NCBI RefSeq assembly: GCF_001314995.1
Contig: NZ_CP012938.1
Location: 1,488,001 to 1,552,000 of the forward strand
DNA from: Bacteroides ovatus
GTDB lineage: Bacteria; Bacteroidota; Bacteroidia; Bacteroidales; Bacteroidaceae
Reading direction: 5' to 3'
Length of the DNA stretch: 64,000 nt
A program made the translations under genes and the position numbers. Below are positions 16,665-25,330 of this stretch, piece by piece; positions within the stretch are counted from its first letter, which is position 1; the number at the start of each line of letters is the position of its first letter. The notes beneath the pieces were generated by a model. It did not search any database. It was not told where the DNA came from and worked only from the letters and a program-made list of their open reading frames with translations.

Positions 16665-19600
16665 ATGAAAAAGAAAAGTAAAATCATCTTAGGTGTATGC
16701 ATCGTTGCTGCAGCTCTGATAGGGATGTCCGTATGGAATACCTGGTTCAGTCCTACAAAGATTGCTTTCATCAACTTCCAGACCATACAGCAGGGAAGTA
16801 TATCGAAAGCCAACGACAATTCATCCATCAAACTCAGTGAAGTATCGCTCGACAACCTCGACCGTCTGACCGGTTACGACATGGTATTCATCAACGGAAT
16901 GGGTCTGCATATCGTCGAGGAACAACGTCAACAGATACAACAGGCTGCCGACAAAGGTATTCCTGTATATACTTCCATGGCTACCAACCCGGCCAACAAC
17001 ATTTGTAATCTGGACAGCGTACAACAGAATCTGATACGAGGTTATCTGACTAATGGAGGAAAGACCAACTACCGGAATATGCTGAATTATATCCGTAAAG
17101 CTATTGACGGTAAAATCTCTTCCATACCGGAAGTGGAAGACCCGGCAGAAAGACCCAGCGACATGCTCTATCACGCCGGACTCACCAACCCGGATGATGA
17201 ACTGGAGTTCCTCACCGTGGCAGATTATGAGAAATTCATGAAGGACAACCGTCTTTATAAAGAAGGAGCACGTAAAATCATGATAACCGGACAAATGGCT
17301 GATGCCACCGGACTTATTGAGGCTCTTGAAAAAGAAGGTTACAATGTTTATCCGGTTCAGTCAATGACGAAATTCATGTCATTTATTGACGAAGTGCAGC
17401 CAAACGCAATCATCAACATGGCACACGGACGCATGGGAGACAAAATGGTGGATTATCTGAAAGCTAAGAATATCCTCTTGTTTGCTCCGCTCACCATCAA
17501 CAGCCTGGTAGACGAATGGGAGAAAGATCCGATGGGAATGGCAGGAGGATTTATGTCACAAAGTATCGTGACTCCAGAAATTGACGGTGCCATCCGTCCT
17601 TTCGCTCTCTTTGCACAATATGAGGATGAAGAAGGATTGCGCCATTCGTATGCAGTACCTGAACGCTTGAAGACTTTCGTATCCACAATCAATAATTATT
17701 TGAATCTGAATACTAAGCCGAACAGCGAGAAGAAGGTAGCTATCTACTATTATAAAGGTCCGGGGCAAAATGCATTGACCGCTGCCGGTATGGAGGTGGT
17801 TCCTTCCCTATACAATCTTCTGGTCCGCATGAAACAGGAAGGATACAACATATCCGGTCTGCCTGCAAATGCTGAAGAACTGGGTAAAATGATACAGGCT
17901 CAAGGCGCTGTGTTCAACTCTTACGCAGAGGGAGCCTTTAATGACTTTATGCAAAAAGGACATCCCGAACTTATCACCAAAGATCAATATGAAAGTTGGG
18001 TGAAAAAGTCACTCCGCCCTGAAAAATATCAGGAAGTGGTGGATGCTTTCGGCGAATTCCCCGGCAACTATATGGCGACTAACGACGGTAAATTGGGTAT
18101 TGCCCGTCTGCAATTCGGGAATGTAGTCTTAATGCCACAAAATGCAGCCGGAAGTGGTGACAACTCCTTCCAAGTGATTCATGGCACTAATATGGCACCT
18201 CCTCATACCTATATTGCTTCCTATCTATGGATGCAACATGGCTTCAAGGCTGACGCACTGATCCATTTCGGTACACACGGAAGTCTTGAATTTACTCCCA
18301 AAAAACAAGTGGCATTGTGCAGCAACGACTGGCCGGATCGCCTGGTAGGGGCAGTTCCGCACTTCTACATCTATTCCATCGGTAATGTTGGAGAAGGGAT
18401 GATGGCTAAACGTCGTTCTTACGCAACTATACAATCATACCTCACTCCTCCTTTCCTTGAAAGCAGCGTACGCGGTATTTATCGGGAGTTGATGGAAAAA
18501 ATCAAGATTTACAATAACTCTCAAAAAGAGAATAAAGATCAAGAATCATTAGCGATCAAAACGCTGACTGTGAAGATGGGAATTCACCGTGATTTAGGTT
18601 TGGACAGCATTGCCAACAAACCATATACAGAAGATGAAATCGCCCGGGTAGAAAACTTCGCTGAAGAACTGGCTACCGAGAAAATCACGGGGCAACTCTA
18701 TACAATGGGAGTTCCTTATGAACCGGAACGGATCACTTCTTCCGTCTATGCAATGGCTACAGAACCTATCGCATACAGTCTGCTGGCTCTTGACAAGCAG
18801 CGTGGCAAAGCGACAGATGCCGTCAGCAAGCATCGCAGCCTTTTTACACAACAGTATTTGACCCCTGCCCGTCAGTTGGTAGAAAAGCTAATTGCCAATC
18901 CTTCACTAGCCACGGATGAACTGATTTGCCGTACAGCTGGCATCACACCGCAAGAACTTGCCAAAGCACGTCAGATAGAAGCCGAACGCAATGCTCCGAA
19001 AGGTATGATGGCAATGATGATGGCTGCATCTGCAAAGAATGAAAATGCTGATAAAGAGAAATCCGGCAAGGATCATCCGGCTATGTCAGGCAAAGGAAAA
19101 ACTCCTCATAGCAATATGCCTGACAGCATGAAGGAAGCCATGAAAAAGATGGGTGCCAATATGGACCCCGAAAAAGCTATGGAAATGGCTAAATCTATGG
19201 GAGCAAATCCCGAAGCTCTGAAAAAGATGGAAGCTGCCATGAAATCCAACAAGGATAAAGAGCAGCCTGCCGGGTCTTCAGATAAACACGGGTCTTCAGA
19301 TAAACAGATGAAAGGCTCCAAACAAGAAAAACCGAAAGGCATGTCAGCCATGATGGCCGCTATGGGGAAAGCGACGAAAGAATACAGCAAAGAAGAGATT
19401 GAACTAGCACTTGCCGTAGCGGAAGTAGAACGTACAATCAAGAATGTAGGTAATTATAAAAATGCACTCATGACAAGTCCCGAAGAGGAACTAAACAGTC
19501 TGCTCAATGCATTGAAAGGCGGATACACCGCTCCTACTCCGGGCGGTGACCCAATAGCTAATCCGAACGCTTTGCCTACCGGACGTAATATGTATGCTAT

Positions 19601-21083
19601 CAATGCCGAAGCAACTCCGACAGAATCTGCTTGGGAAAAGGGTATTGCTTTAGCTAAACAAACAATTGATACCTACAAACAACGTCATAATGATTCTATT
19701 CCACGCAAAGTAAGTTATACGCTCTGGTCTTCCGAATTTATTGAAACTGGCGGAGCTACTATTGCCCAAGTTCTTTATATGCTGGGAGTAGAACCCGTCC
19801 GTGACGCATTCGGTCGTGTCAGCGATTTGAAACTGATTCCTTCAGCCGAACTGGGACGTCCACGTATCGACGTAGTGGTCCAGACTTCCGGACAACTCCG
19901 TGATATCGCCGCTTCCCGCCTCTTCCTGATTAACCGTGCAGTAGAAATGGCTGCGACAGCGAAAGACGACAAGTTTGAAAATCAGGTAGCCGCCAGTGTG
20001 ATAGAAGCTGAAAGAGTGCTGACTGAAAAAGGTGTCAGTCCGAAAGATGCACGCGAGATGGCTTCTTTCCGAGTATTCGGAGGTGCTAATGGCATGTATG
20101 GTACAGGAATTCAGGGAATGGTGGAATCCGGCGACCGTTGGGAAAGTGAATCGGAAATCGCAGATACTTACCTCAACAATATGGGAGCCTTCTACGGTGA
20201 CGAAAAACACTGGGAAGTCTTTCAGAAATTTGCTTTTGAAGCAGCATTGAACAGTACTGATGTTGTCGTTCAGCCCCGCCAAAGCAACACTTGGGGAGCA
20301 TTGAGCCTCGACCACGTATATGAATTCATGGGAGGTATGAATCTTGCCGTACGCAATGTTACCGGTAAAGACCCGGACGCTTATCTTAGCGACTACCGGA
20401 ACCGCAACAACATGAAAATGCAGGAACTTAAAGAAGCAGTCGGTGTAGAAAGCCGTACAACGATTCTGAATCCTACCTATATCAAAGAGAAAATGAAAGG
20501 CGGTGCTTCTGCAGCAAGCGAGGTTGCCCAGACTGTAACCAATACGTATGGCTGGAACGTGATGAAACCTGCCGCTATCGACAAGGAACTTTGGGATAAT
20601 ATATATGATGTATATGTCAAAGACGAATACAAACTGAATGTAAAAGACTTCTTTGAAAAACAGAATCCCGCAGCTTTACAGGAAGTGACTGCCGTTATGA
20701 TGGAAACTGCCCGCAAAGGATATTGGAAAGCTTCTCCGGAACAACTCTCCAATATTGCCAAACTGCATACAGACCTTGTCAGACAATTCGGTCCTTCGGG
20801 CAGCGGATTTACCGGAGACAATGCCAAATTACAGCAGTTCATCGCCTCTCAAGTAGATGCGCAAACCGCAGCCAACTACAACAAGGAACTGAAACAAATG
20901 AAACAAGCCACCCTGGACGGAGAAGCGACCAAAGGAGGCATGGTATTGAAGAAACAATCGAGCGATGCCGTACAAGGGGCACAGGAAGAGCAAAATTCTT
21001 TGAATGGAGGCCTTATCACAGGTATTGTTCTGGTAGCATTTGTTGTCATGTTGCTAATACTTAAAAAGAAACGGAAAAAGTAA
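16665..21083 (+). CDS. hmuS: CobN-like membrane-anchored chelatase HmuS
   Basis: A 1472-residue homologue of the large subunit of class I chelatases (CobN/ChlH). It has an N-terminal membrane segment (ILGVCIVAAALIGMSVW) and a C-terminal one (GLITGIVLVAFVVMLLIL) followed by KKKRKK. The bulk should therefore sit in the periplasm between two anchors. Family landmarks include HGTHGSLEFTPKKQVAL (haem/metal site region) and RPRIDVVVQTSGQLRD. No AAA+ partner (CobS/T, ChlI/D) is encoded nearby. Bacteroides HmuS has been proposed to remove iron from haem anaerobically, leaving the porphyrin. A Met/Lys-rich, low-complexity insertion (about residues 775-895, nt 18990-19350) with a GSSDKHGSSDKQ repeat interrupts the fold. 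Translation is open throughout. Confidence 0.92.
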   Translation: MKKKSKIILGVCIVAAALIGMSVWNTWFSPTKIAFINFQTIQQGSISKANDNSSIKLSEVSLDNLDRLTGYDMVFINGMGLHIVEEQRQQIQQAADKGIPVYTSMATNPANNICNLDSVQQNLIRGYLTNGGKTNYRNMLNYIRKAIDGKISSIPEVEDPAERPSDMLYHAGLTNPDDELEFLTVADYEKFMKDNRLYKEGARKIMITGQMADATGLIEALEKEGYNVYPVQSMTKFMSFIDEVQPNAIINMAHGRMGDKMVDYLKAKNILLFAPLTINSLVDEWEKDPMGMAGGFMSQSIVTPEIDGAIRPFALFAQYEDEEGLRHSYAVPERLKTFVSTINNYLNLNTKPNSEKKVAIYYYKGPGQNALTAAGMEVVPSLYNLLVRMKQEGYNISGLPANAEELGKMIQAQGAVFNSYAEGAFNDFMQKGHPELITKDQYESWVKKSLRPEKYQEVVDAFGEFPGNYMATNDGKLGIARLQFGNVVLMPQNAAGSGDNSFQVIHGTNMAPPHTYIASYLWMQHGFKADALIHFGTHGSLEFTPKKQVALCSNDWPDRLVGAVPHFYIYSIGNVGEGMMAKRRSYATIQSYLTPPFLESSVRGIYRELMEKIKIYNNSQKENKDQESLAIKTLTVKMGIHRDLGLDSIANKPYTEDEIARVENFAEELATEKITGQLYTMGVPYEPERITSSVYAMATEPIAYSLLALDKQRGKATDAVSKHRSLFTQQYLTPARQLVEKLIANPSLATDELICRTAGITPQELAKARQIEAERNAPKGMMAMMMAASAKNENADKEKSGKDHPAMSGKGKTPHSNMPDSMKEAMKKMGANMDPEKAMEMAKSMGANPEALKKMEAAMKSNKDKEQPAGSSDKHGSSDKQMKGSKQEKPKGMSAMMAAMGKATKEYSKEEIELALAVAEVERTIKNVGNYKNALMTSPEEELNSLLNALKGGYTAPTPGGDPIANPNALPTGRNMYAINAEATPTESAWEKGIALAKQTIDTYKQRHNDSIPRKVSYTLWSSEFIETGGATIAQVLYMLGVEPVRDAFGRVSDLKLIPSAELGRPRIDVVVQTSGQLRDIAASRLFLINRAVEMAATAKDDKFENQVAASVIEAERVLTEKGVSPKDAREMASFRVFGGANGMYGTGIQGMVESGDRWESESEIADTYLNNMGAFYGDEKHWEVFQKFAFEAALNSTDVVVQPRQSNTWGALSLDHVYEFMGGMNLAVRNVTGKDPDAYLSDYRNRNNMKMQELKEAVGVESRTTILNPTYIKEKMKGGASAASEVAQTVTNTYGWNVMKPAAIDKELWDNIYDVYVKDEYKLNVKDFFEKQNPAALQEVTAVMMETARKGYWKASPEQLSNIAKLHTDLVRQFGPSGSGFTGDNAKLQQFIASQVDAQTAANYNKELKQMKQATLDGEATKGGMVLKKQSSDAVQGAQEEQNSLNGGLITGIVLVAFVVMLLILKKKRKK

Positions 21084-21089
21084 TGTAAT

Positions 21090-21803
21090 ATGGAGTTAAT
21101 CATTCACATATTAATGCTGTTTATCGTGATTAACTGCAGTTTCAAACTCAGTTTCTGGAAACTTTGGCAAACCGTAATATACAGCCTGATAGCCGGTCTT
21201 TTTGTAGCCGGCACCTGGCAGTATGCTATTCTCCAGTCAAAGACACAGATTGCTGATTATCTGCAGAACACGGAAGCATTGCAAAACATGGCTATTATCA
21301 TAACGCTTGAGTCAGCACTCTGCTTCGGCTATTGCGTGGCTTTCCTGCGCGGACTTTATGGTAAGAAGAATTTATGGTGGGCGGAATTACTTCGCTGGTA
21401 TCCCAGCTTGTTGCTCTTCCCCGTATTATTCTACTATCTCACAGAAGCTATCTTCCGGTTACCTGGCGTAGACTTTTCAGTGACAGCCTGGTCACTTGCA
21501 GGGATAGTGGTTATCGCCATCCCATTATTAAGCCGGCTGATGAAGTATCTTGTACCCGAAGACGATCTCCGGTTGGAAGTTCATTTCCTTGTCAGCTTAT
21601 TCATCTGTATCCTCGGACTACTGACCACTGTCAATGGGAAAACGACCTATGCCGCCACCGAAGAGGCGCTCAACTGGAAAGCGATTATCTTGTCCATCGG
21701 TCTGTTCGTTGTCCTGTTTCTCATTGGATTTGCCTGGAACAAGCTGAAATGGCCTTTATTACAACGTAAAGAATTAAAAAAAAGAAGTAAAATCAATCAA
21801 TAA
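21090..21803 (+). CDS. hmuT: HmuT-like polytopic membrane protein
   Basis: A 237-residue inner-membrane protein with about six hydrophobic segments and a Lys-rich C-terminus (LKKRSKINQ). It starts 6 bp after the hmuS stop and ends 8 bp before hmuU, so it is clearly co-transcribed. The position matches HmuT in the P. gingivalis hmuYRSTUV operon. I see no motif that gives a mechanism. Together with HmuU and HmuV it probably forms a membrane complex that serves HmuS or HmuR (inference from operon order). Confidence 0.8.
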   Translation: MELIIHILMLFIVINCSFKLSFWKLWQTVIYSLIAGLFVAGTWQYAILQSKTQIADYLQNTEALQNMAIIITLESALCFGYCVAFLRGLYGKKNLWWAELLRWYPSLLLFPVLFYYLTEAIFRLPGVDFSVTAWSLAGIVVIAIPLLSRLMKYLVPEDDLRLEVHFLVSLFICILGLLTTVNGKTTYAATEEALNWKAIILSIGLFVVLFLIGFAWNKLKWPLLQRKELKKRSKINQ

Positions 21804-21811
21804 AATATTAT

Positions 21812-22420
21812 ATGGAACTCATCTCTAAACTTTTATTCTGGGTAGCGAACAGTTTACTTATACCCGATATCATTATTTTGCTGTGCCTGTTCGTTCGTTC
21901 ACTTATTTTGATCGGAGGCACCTACAACATGTACATGACCAAACGTAAAAATGACAAAGCACTGGACCAACTCATTAAAGATGCACGGATAGACGATCTG
22001 AAAGCAGCTTTACCCGACAAAGACAATTCACTATATATGGGTTATCTCCGCGATCTGCTCTACCATCCGGCCAGTGCAGATTACTCTGACTTCCTGATAA
22101 CAAAATTCGAGAATGAAGCAGAGAAAGATGTGTCTCTTTCTAAAATGCTGGCTAAGATAGGTCCGGTTCTCGGATTGATAGGAACATTGATTTCCATGAG
22201 TCCGGCACTTGTGGGACTTTCTACAGGAGATATCTCCGGAATGGCATATAATATGCAGGTAGTATTTGCAACGACTGTTGTAGGTTTGGTTATTAGTGCT
22301 GTGGGACTGATATCCATGCAGTTCAAACAACGTTGGTATGCCAAAGATGTCAACAACCTCGATTATGTATCAAGAGTATTAAACGAAACAACCGGAGAGT
22401 CCAATAATGAAAAGAAATAG
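21812..22420 (+). CDS. hmuU: HmuU, MotA/TolQ/ExbB-type proton channel protein
   Basis: A 202-residue protein of the MotA/TolQ/ExbB family: an N-terminal membrane helix (about 15-35), a cytoplasmic helical domain, then two helices (about 120-140 and 155-180) with LAKIGPVLGLIGTLISMSPAL and MQVVFATTVVGLVISAVGLI, the conserved channel segment. Family members couple proton flow to work in another protein. Its location next to a CobN-like chelatase suggests a dedicated energiser of haem uptake or processing. Its end overlaps the hmuV start by 14 bp (22407-22420). Confidence 0.88.
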   Translation: MELISKLLFWVANSLLIPDIIILLCLFVRSLILIGGTYNMYMTKRKNDKALDQLIKDARIDDLKAALPDKDNSLYMGYLRDLLYHPASADYSDFLITKFENEAEKDVSLSKMLAKIGPVLGLIGTLISMSPALVGLSTGDISGMAYNMQVVFATTVVGLVISAVGLISMQFKQRWYAKDVNNLDYVSRVLNETTGESNNEKK

Positions 22421-22745
22421 AAGAGTCAGCAAATTCCTCAAAGAAGAGGATACCGACCCGCTAAGTGTAGTAGTAAACTTGTTCGACGTAGCGATGGTAT
22501 TTGCCGTGGCATTGATGGTAGCAATGGTGATGCACATGAATATGACGGAAGTTTTCGGACAGGAAGATTTCACCATCGTGAAGAATCCTGGTAAAGAAAA
22601 TATGGAAATCATCTCCAAGGAAGGAAAGAAAATCAACACTTACAAGCCTTCCGGTCAGAAAGAGGAGGATTCAGGGAAAAGAGGAAGAAAAGTAGGGATA
22701 GCCTACGAACTGGATAACGGTGAGATTATTTATGTTCCGGAATAA
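22407..22745 (+). CDS. hmuV: HmuV, DUF2149-type single-span protein (ExbD-like position)
   Basis: A 112-residue protein: a short basic N-terminus (MKRNRRVSKF), one membrane helix (VVNLFDVAMVFAVALMVAMVM, about 28-48, with an Asp at its start) and a soluble extracytoplasmic tail ending YELDNGEIIYVPE. This is the DUF2149 pattern. The topology and the Asp in the helix resemble ExbD/TolR, the usual partner of ExbB-like channels such as HmuU. It is the last gene of the operon; a hairpin terminator follows at 22785-22818. Confidence 0.85.
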   Translation: MKRNRRVSKFLKEEDTDPLSVVVNLFDVAMVFAVALMVAMVMHMNMTEVFGQEDFTIVKNPGKENMEIISKEGKKINTYKPSGQKEEDSGKRGRKVGIAYELDNGEIIYVPE

Positions 22746-22784
22746 CCATTAAAAGTATATTTCCTACCAATAATCAATAGTATC

Positions 22785-22818
22785 GGGCAGGACAATCCTA
22801 TTCAGGCATTGTCTGCCC
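22785..22818 (+). terminator. Terminator of the hmu operon
   Basis: GGGCAGGACAAT (22785-22796) pairs with ATTGTCTGCCC (22808-22818), with one bulged G, followed by TTTATTTC. It lies 40 bp after the hmuV stop. Confidence 0.7.
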
Positions 22819-22860
22819 TTTATTTCTTTCATTTTACATTGATAACTATCAGAACAAAAC

Positions 22861-23151
22861 ATGGTTTCTTCTTTATCAAAACCCGACAAAAGACACACAC
22901 ATTATCGCAGAAATCTACTAATCATCTGCCTGTTATTAGGTATCGTTCTCATTACTTTCTGCTTTTTGCTTTGCCAGCACGACAGTCAGGATATGGACTG
23001 CGATTGCTTAAGATGCCTGTTAAGTACTCCTCCCCAGGAGGGAGAGTATCTCTACAACCGTTATCTGCTCCTCATCAGTGTTCTCTGCTTCTTGTTAATA
23101 TTCCTGCCCATTTATATATTCGAACATCGACAACATATAAAAAGGAAATAA
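22861..23151 (+). CDS. Small two-span membrane protein
   Basis: A 96-residue frame with a basic N-terminus, two clear hydrophobic segments (NLLIICLLLGIVLITFCFLL and YLLLISVLCFLLIFLPIYIF) and a basic tail (EHRQHIKRK). The short loop between them has four Cys/Asp-rich positions (CQHDSQDMDCDCLRC). The organised topology favours a real gene over the overlapping frames. It has no recognised family and no clear promoter. It lies after the hmu terminator on the same strand, so transcription could come from read-through. Confidence 0.5.
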   Translation: MVSSLSKPDKRHTHYRRNLLIICLLLGIVLITFCFLLCQHDSQDMDCDCLRCLLSTPPQEGEYLYNRYLLLISVLCFLLIFLPIYIFEHRQHIKRK

Positions 23152-23160
23152 AAAAACAAG

Positions 23161-23192
23161 CCACCGAAATGAGTCACTCATTCCGATGGCCT
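23161..23192. terminator. Imperfect hairpin in the convergent region
   Basis: GCCACCGAAATGAGT pairs with ACTCATTCCGATGGC apart from two positions. It lies between the small membrane protein and the eda gene and probably acts as a 3'-end structure. Confidence 0.45.
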
Positions 23193-23221
23193 ATCCCCTT
23201 TAAACACCTTTAAACAAAATG

Positions 23222-23272
23222 AAAATATGCCTCATATACTAACTAAACTAACTAACCCTCGAGGCATATTTT
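23222..23272. terminator. Perfect 12-bp stem with long loop, probable bidirectional terminator
   Basis: AAAATATGCCTC (23222-23233) pairs exactly with GAGGCATATTTT (23261-23272). The loop repeats ACTAA/CTAAC units. It is placed between the + strand genes and the minus-strand eda. Confidence 0.6.
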
Positions 23273-23328
23273 AAAAGAGACTGTCGCATCAACCTCTTTT
23301 TATTATAGATAGCTTTCGCTCTCTAATC

Positions 23329-23997
23329 TTATTTACGAGCTTCAGCAATATAGCCGAGAGCTTCTTCACATTTTGCAGTTACATAAGCCCAGTCTTCTGC
23401 TGCTACCTTATCTTTCGGGAACAGTTTAGAGCCCATACCTACGCAGAATACACCGGCTTTAATCCATGCAGTCAGGTTTTCTTTAGTAGGTTCTACTCCA
23501 CCTGTTACCATCAGCTTAGACCATGGCATCGGAGCCATCAAACCTTTCACGAAGTTAGTTCCGTAAACATCACCCGGGAATACTTTGCAAAGATCGCAAC
23601 CTACTTCCTGCGCAAAACCAACTTCTGACACAGAACCACATCCCGGAGTATAAGCTACCGAGCGACGGTTACATACCTTAGCAATTTCAGGGTTGAACAA
23701 CGGACCTACCACGAAGTTAGCACCCAGTTGCAGGTACATAGCAGCAGTAGCCGGATCAACGATAGAACCGATACCGATTGCCATTTCAGGGCATTCTTTT
23801 GCTGCGAATTTAACGATTTCAGCAAATACTTCCTGTGCAAAGTCACCACGGTTTGTGAATTCGAAAGCACGAACACCACCGTCATAACAAGCCTTTACTA
23901 CTTTCTTTGCAACTTCTGCATCTTTGTGATAGAATACAGGAACCATTCCTGTAGAGCCGATCTTATTCAATACGGCTATTTTATCGAATTTTGCCAT
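23329..23997 (-). CDS. eda: 2-Keto-3-deoxy-6-phosphogluconate (KDPG) aldolase
   Basis: A 222-residue class I aldolase that splits KDPG into pyruvate and glyceraldehyde-3-phosphate in the cytoplasm. The Schiff-base Lys is K138 in CKVFPGD, and the general base region is FEFTNR (E46), matching E. coli Eda (K133, E45). Gly-rich phosphate-binding segments ([18 protein letters not shown]) are present. It lies 54-80 bp after kdgK on the same strand and is its obvious operon partner, giving the last two steps of hexuronate breakdown. It is probably controlled by the LacI-type regulator at 25331. Confidence 0.95.
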   Translation of the reverse strand: MAKFDKIAVLNKIGSTGMVPVFYHKDAEVAKKVVKACYDGGVRAFEFTNRGDFAQEVFAEIVKFAAKECPEMAIGIGSIVDPATAAMYLQLGANFVVGPLFNPEIAKVCNRRSVAYTPGCGSVSEVGFAQEVGCDLCKVFPGDVYGTNFVKGLMAPMPWSKLMVTGGVEPTKENLTAWIKAGVFCVGMGSKLFPKDKVAAEDWAYVTAKCEEALGYIAEARK

Positions 23998-24051
23998 CTT
24001 ATTATTTACTATTTAAATGAATTGATTTTCTTTACTTTTCAACTCTCCAAA

Positions 24052-25077
24052 TTATCTCTGTACGCGACCGCTTGCGTCACCACCAGCCAATGCTTCTACT
24101 TCTTCTACAGAAACAAGGTTGAAGTCACCATTGATAGTATGTTTCAATGCAGATGCAGCAACAGCGAATTCAAGAGCAGCACCCTGATTAGGTTTAGTCA
24201 TCAAACCATGGATAATACCGCCGGAGAAAGAGTCACCACCACCTACACGGTCGATAATCGGATCGATATCATAACGCTTTGAAGTATAGAATTCTTCTCC
24301 GTTGTAGATCATCGCTTTCCAACCGTTGTGAGTAGCAGAGAAAGATTCGCGCAAAGTAGAAACTACATATTTGAATCCGAATTCTTTCATCATCTGCTGG
24401 AAGATACCTTTGTAACCTTCAGCATCTGTGTGACCAGCCTCAACGTCAGCATCCGGCTTGAAGCCCAAACAAAGTTCTGCATCTTCTTCGTTACCGATAC
24501 ATACGTCTACAAACTGCATCAACGGTTTCATGATAGACTGTGCTTTTTCTTTAGTCCACAGTTTCTTACGGAAGTTCAAGTCAACAGAAACAGTTACACC
24601 GTGACGTTTTGCAGCTTCACAAGCCAGACGAGTCAACTCGGCAGCCTTGTCAGAGATAGCCGGAGTGATACCAGACCAGTGGAACCAGTCAGCACCTTCC
24701 ATGATTGCATCAAAATCGAAATCAGCAGCGTCAGCTTCAGCAATAGCAGAGTGAGCACGGTCATAAATAACCTTGCTAGGACGCATAGAAGCACCAGTTT
24801 CCAAGTAGTAGATACCTACACGGTCGCCACCACGAGCAATAAAGTCTGTCTTAACACCATATTTACGCAATGCGTTAACAGCAGACTGTCCAATTTCATG
24901 TTTCGGCAATTTAGTTACGAAATAGGCCTCATGTCCGTAATTGGCACAGCTTACTGCAACGTTAGCTTCTCCACCACCATATACTACATCAAAAGAATCA
25001 GATTGAACAAAACGAGTATTACCCGGAGTTGATAATCTAAGCATGATTTCGCCTAATGTAACGACTTTCTTTCCCAT
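24052..25077 (-). CDS. kdgK: 2-Keto-3-deoxygluconate kinase (PfkB family)
   Basis: A 341-residue ribokinase-family enzyme that phosphorylates KDG to KDPG. The start ATG at 25077 (MGKKVVTLGEIMLRLS) is preferred over an in-frame TTG at 25092. Visible are the substrate-binding GGGEANVAVSCANYG near residue 35 and the PfkB signature DRVGGGDSFSGGIIHGL with the catalytic Asp in GGGDS. It is followed by eda. A divergent promoter region with two LacI-type operators lies upstream, so transcription is probably repressed without hexuronate and shared with the uxaA side. Confidence 0.95.
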   Translation of the reverse strand: MGKKVVTLGEIMLRLSTPGNTRFVQSDSFDVVYGGGEANVAVSCANYGHEAYFVTKLPKHEIGQSAVNALRKYGVKTDFIARGGDRVGIYYLETGASMRPSKVIYDRAHSAIAEADAADFDFDAIMEGADWFHWSGITPAISDKAAELTRLACEAAKRHGVTVSVDLNFRKKLWTKEKAQSIMKPLMQFVDVCIGNEEDAELCLGFKPDADVEAGHTDAEGYKGIFQQMMKEFGFKYVVSTLRESFSATHNGWKAMIYNGEEFYTSKRYDIDPIIDRVGGGDSFSGGIIHGLMTKPNQGAALEFAVAASALKHTINGDFNLVSVEEVEALAGGDASGRVQR

Positions 25078-25209
25078 AATCTTATGTTTCAATTTCTAAG
25101 TTATTAATATTATGAACTTTCAATTTATCATTCCAGCCCCATTTCAAGGGTTAACACATTGATTATATGAATATTAATATATAACATAACTAATATCACA
25201 TACCTTTCG

Positions 25210-25303
25210 TGTGCGGGCACAAAGATACAACAATTTTCGTAATTACAAAAATTGTTATATATTTGTATCGAAAATATTAAGATTATTATTGTGTGCGAGC
25301 ACA
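25210..25303. promoter_or_regulatory. Divergent promoter region with twin LacI-type operators
   Basis: Two matching palindromes, TGTGCGGGCACA (25210-25221) and TGTGCGAGCACA (25292-25303), lie 82 bp apart centre to centre. The minus-strand promoter toward kdgK reads TTTG (25249-25246), 18 bp, TATCTTTG (25227-25220), and its -7 element overlaps the first operator. The plus-strand promoter toward the regulator reads TTTC (25235-25238), 19 bp, TATATTTG (25258-25265); the second operator lies just downstream of its start point. A third dyad, AACAATTTT/AAAATTGTT (25229-25237/25248-25256), lies between them. The layout suggests looping or road-block repression of both directions by the LacI-type protein encoded next door. 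Confidence 0.75.
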
Positions 25304-25330
25304 AAAACCTATATAAATAAAGGTTATCGT

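Noticed and set aside
18990..19350. Frameshift in HmuS to explain the Met-rich stretch
   Set aside because: The frame is open and the CobN-like sequence continues correctly on both sides, so it is an insertion in frame.
22809..23213. Longer overlapping frame across the small membrane protein after hmu
   Set aside because: Its translation lacks organised hydrophobic segments, while the frame at 22861-23151 has clear two-helix topology.
25211..25330. N-terminal extension of the LacI-type regulator from a GTG
   Set aside because: It would begin inside the first operator and upstream of the predicted promoter; ATG 25331 puts the HTH in its normal place.
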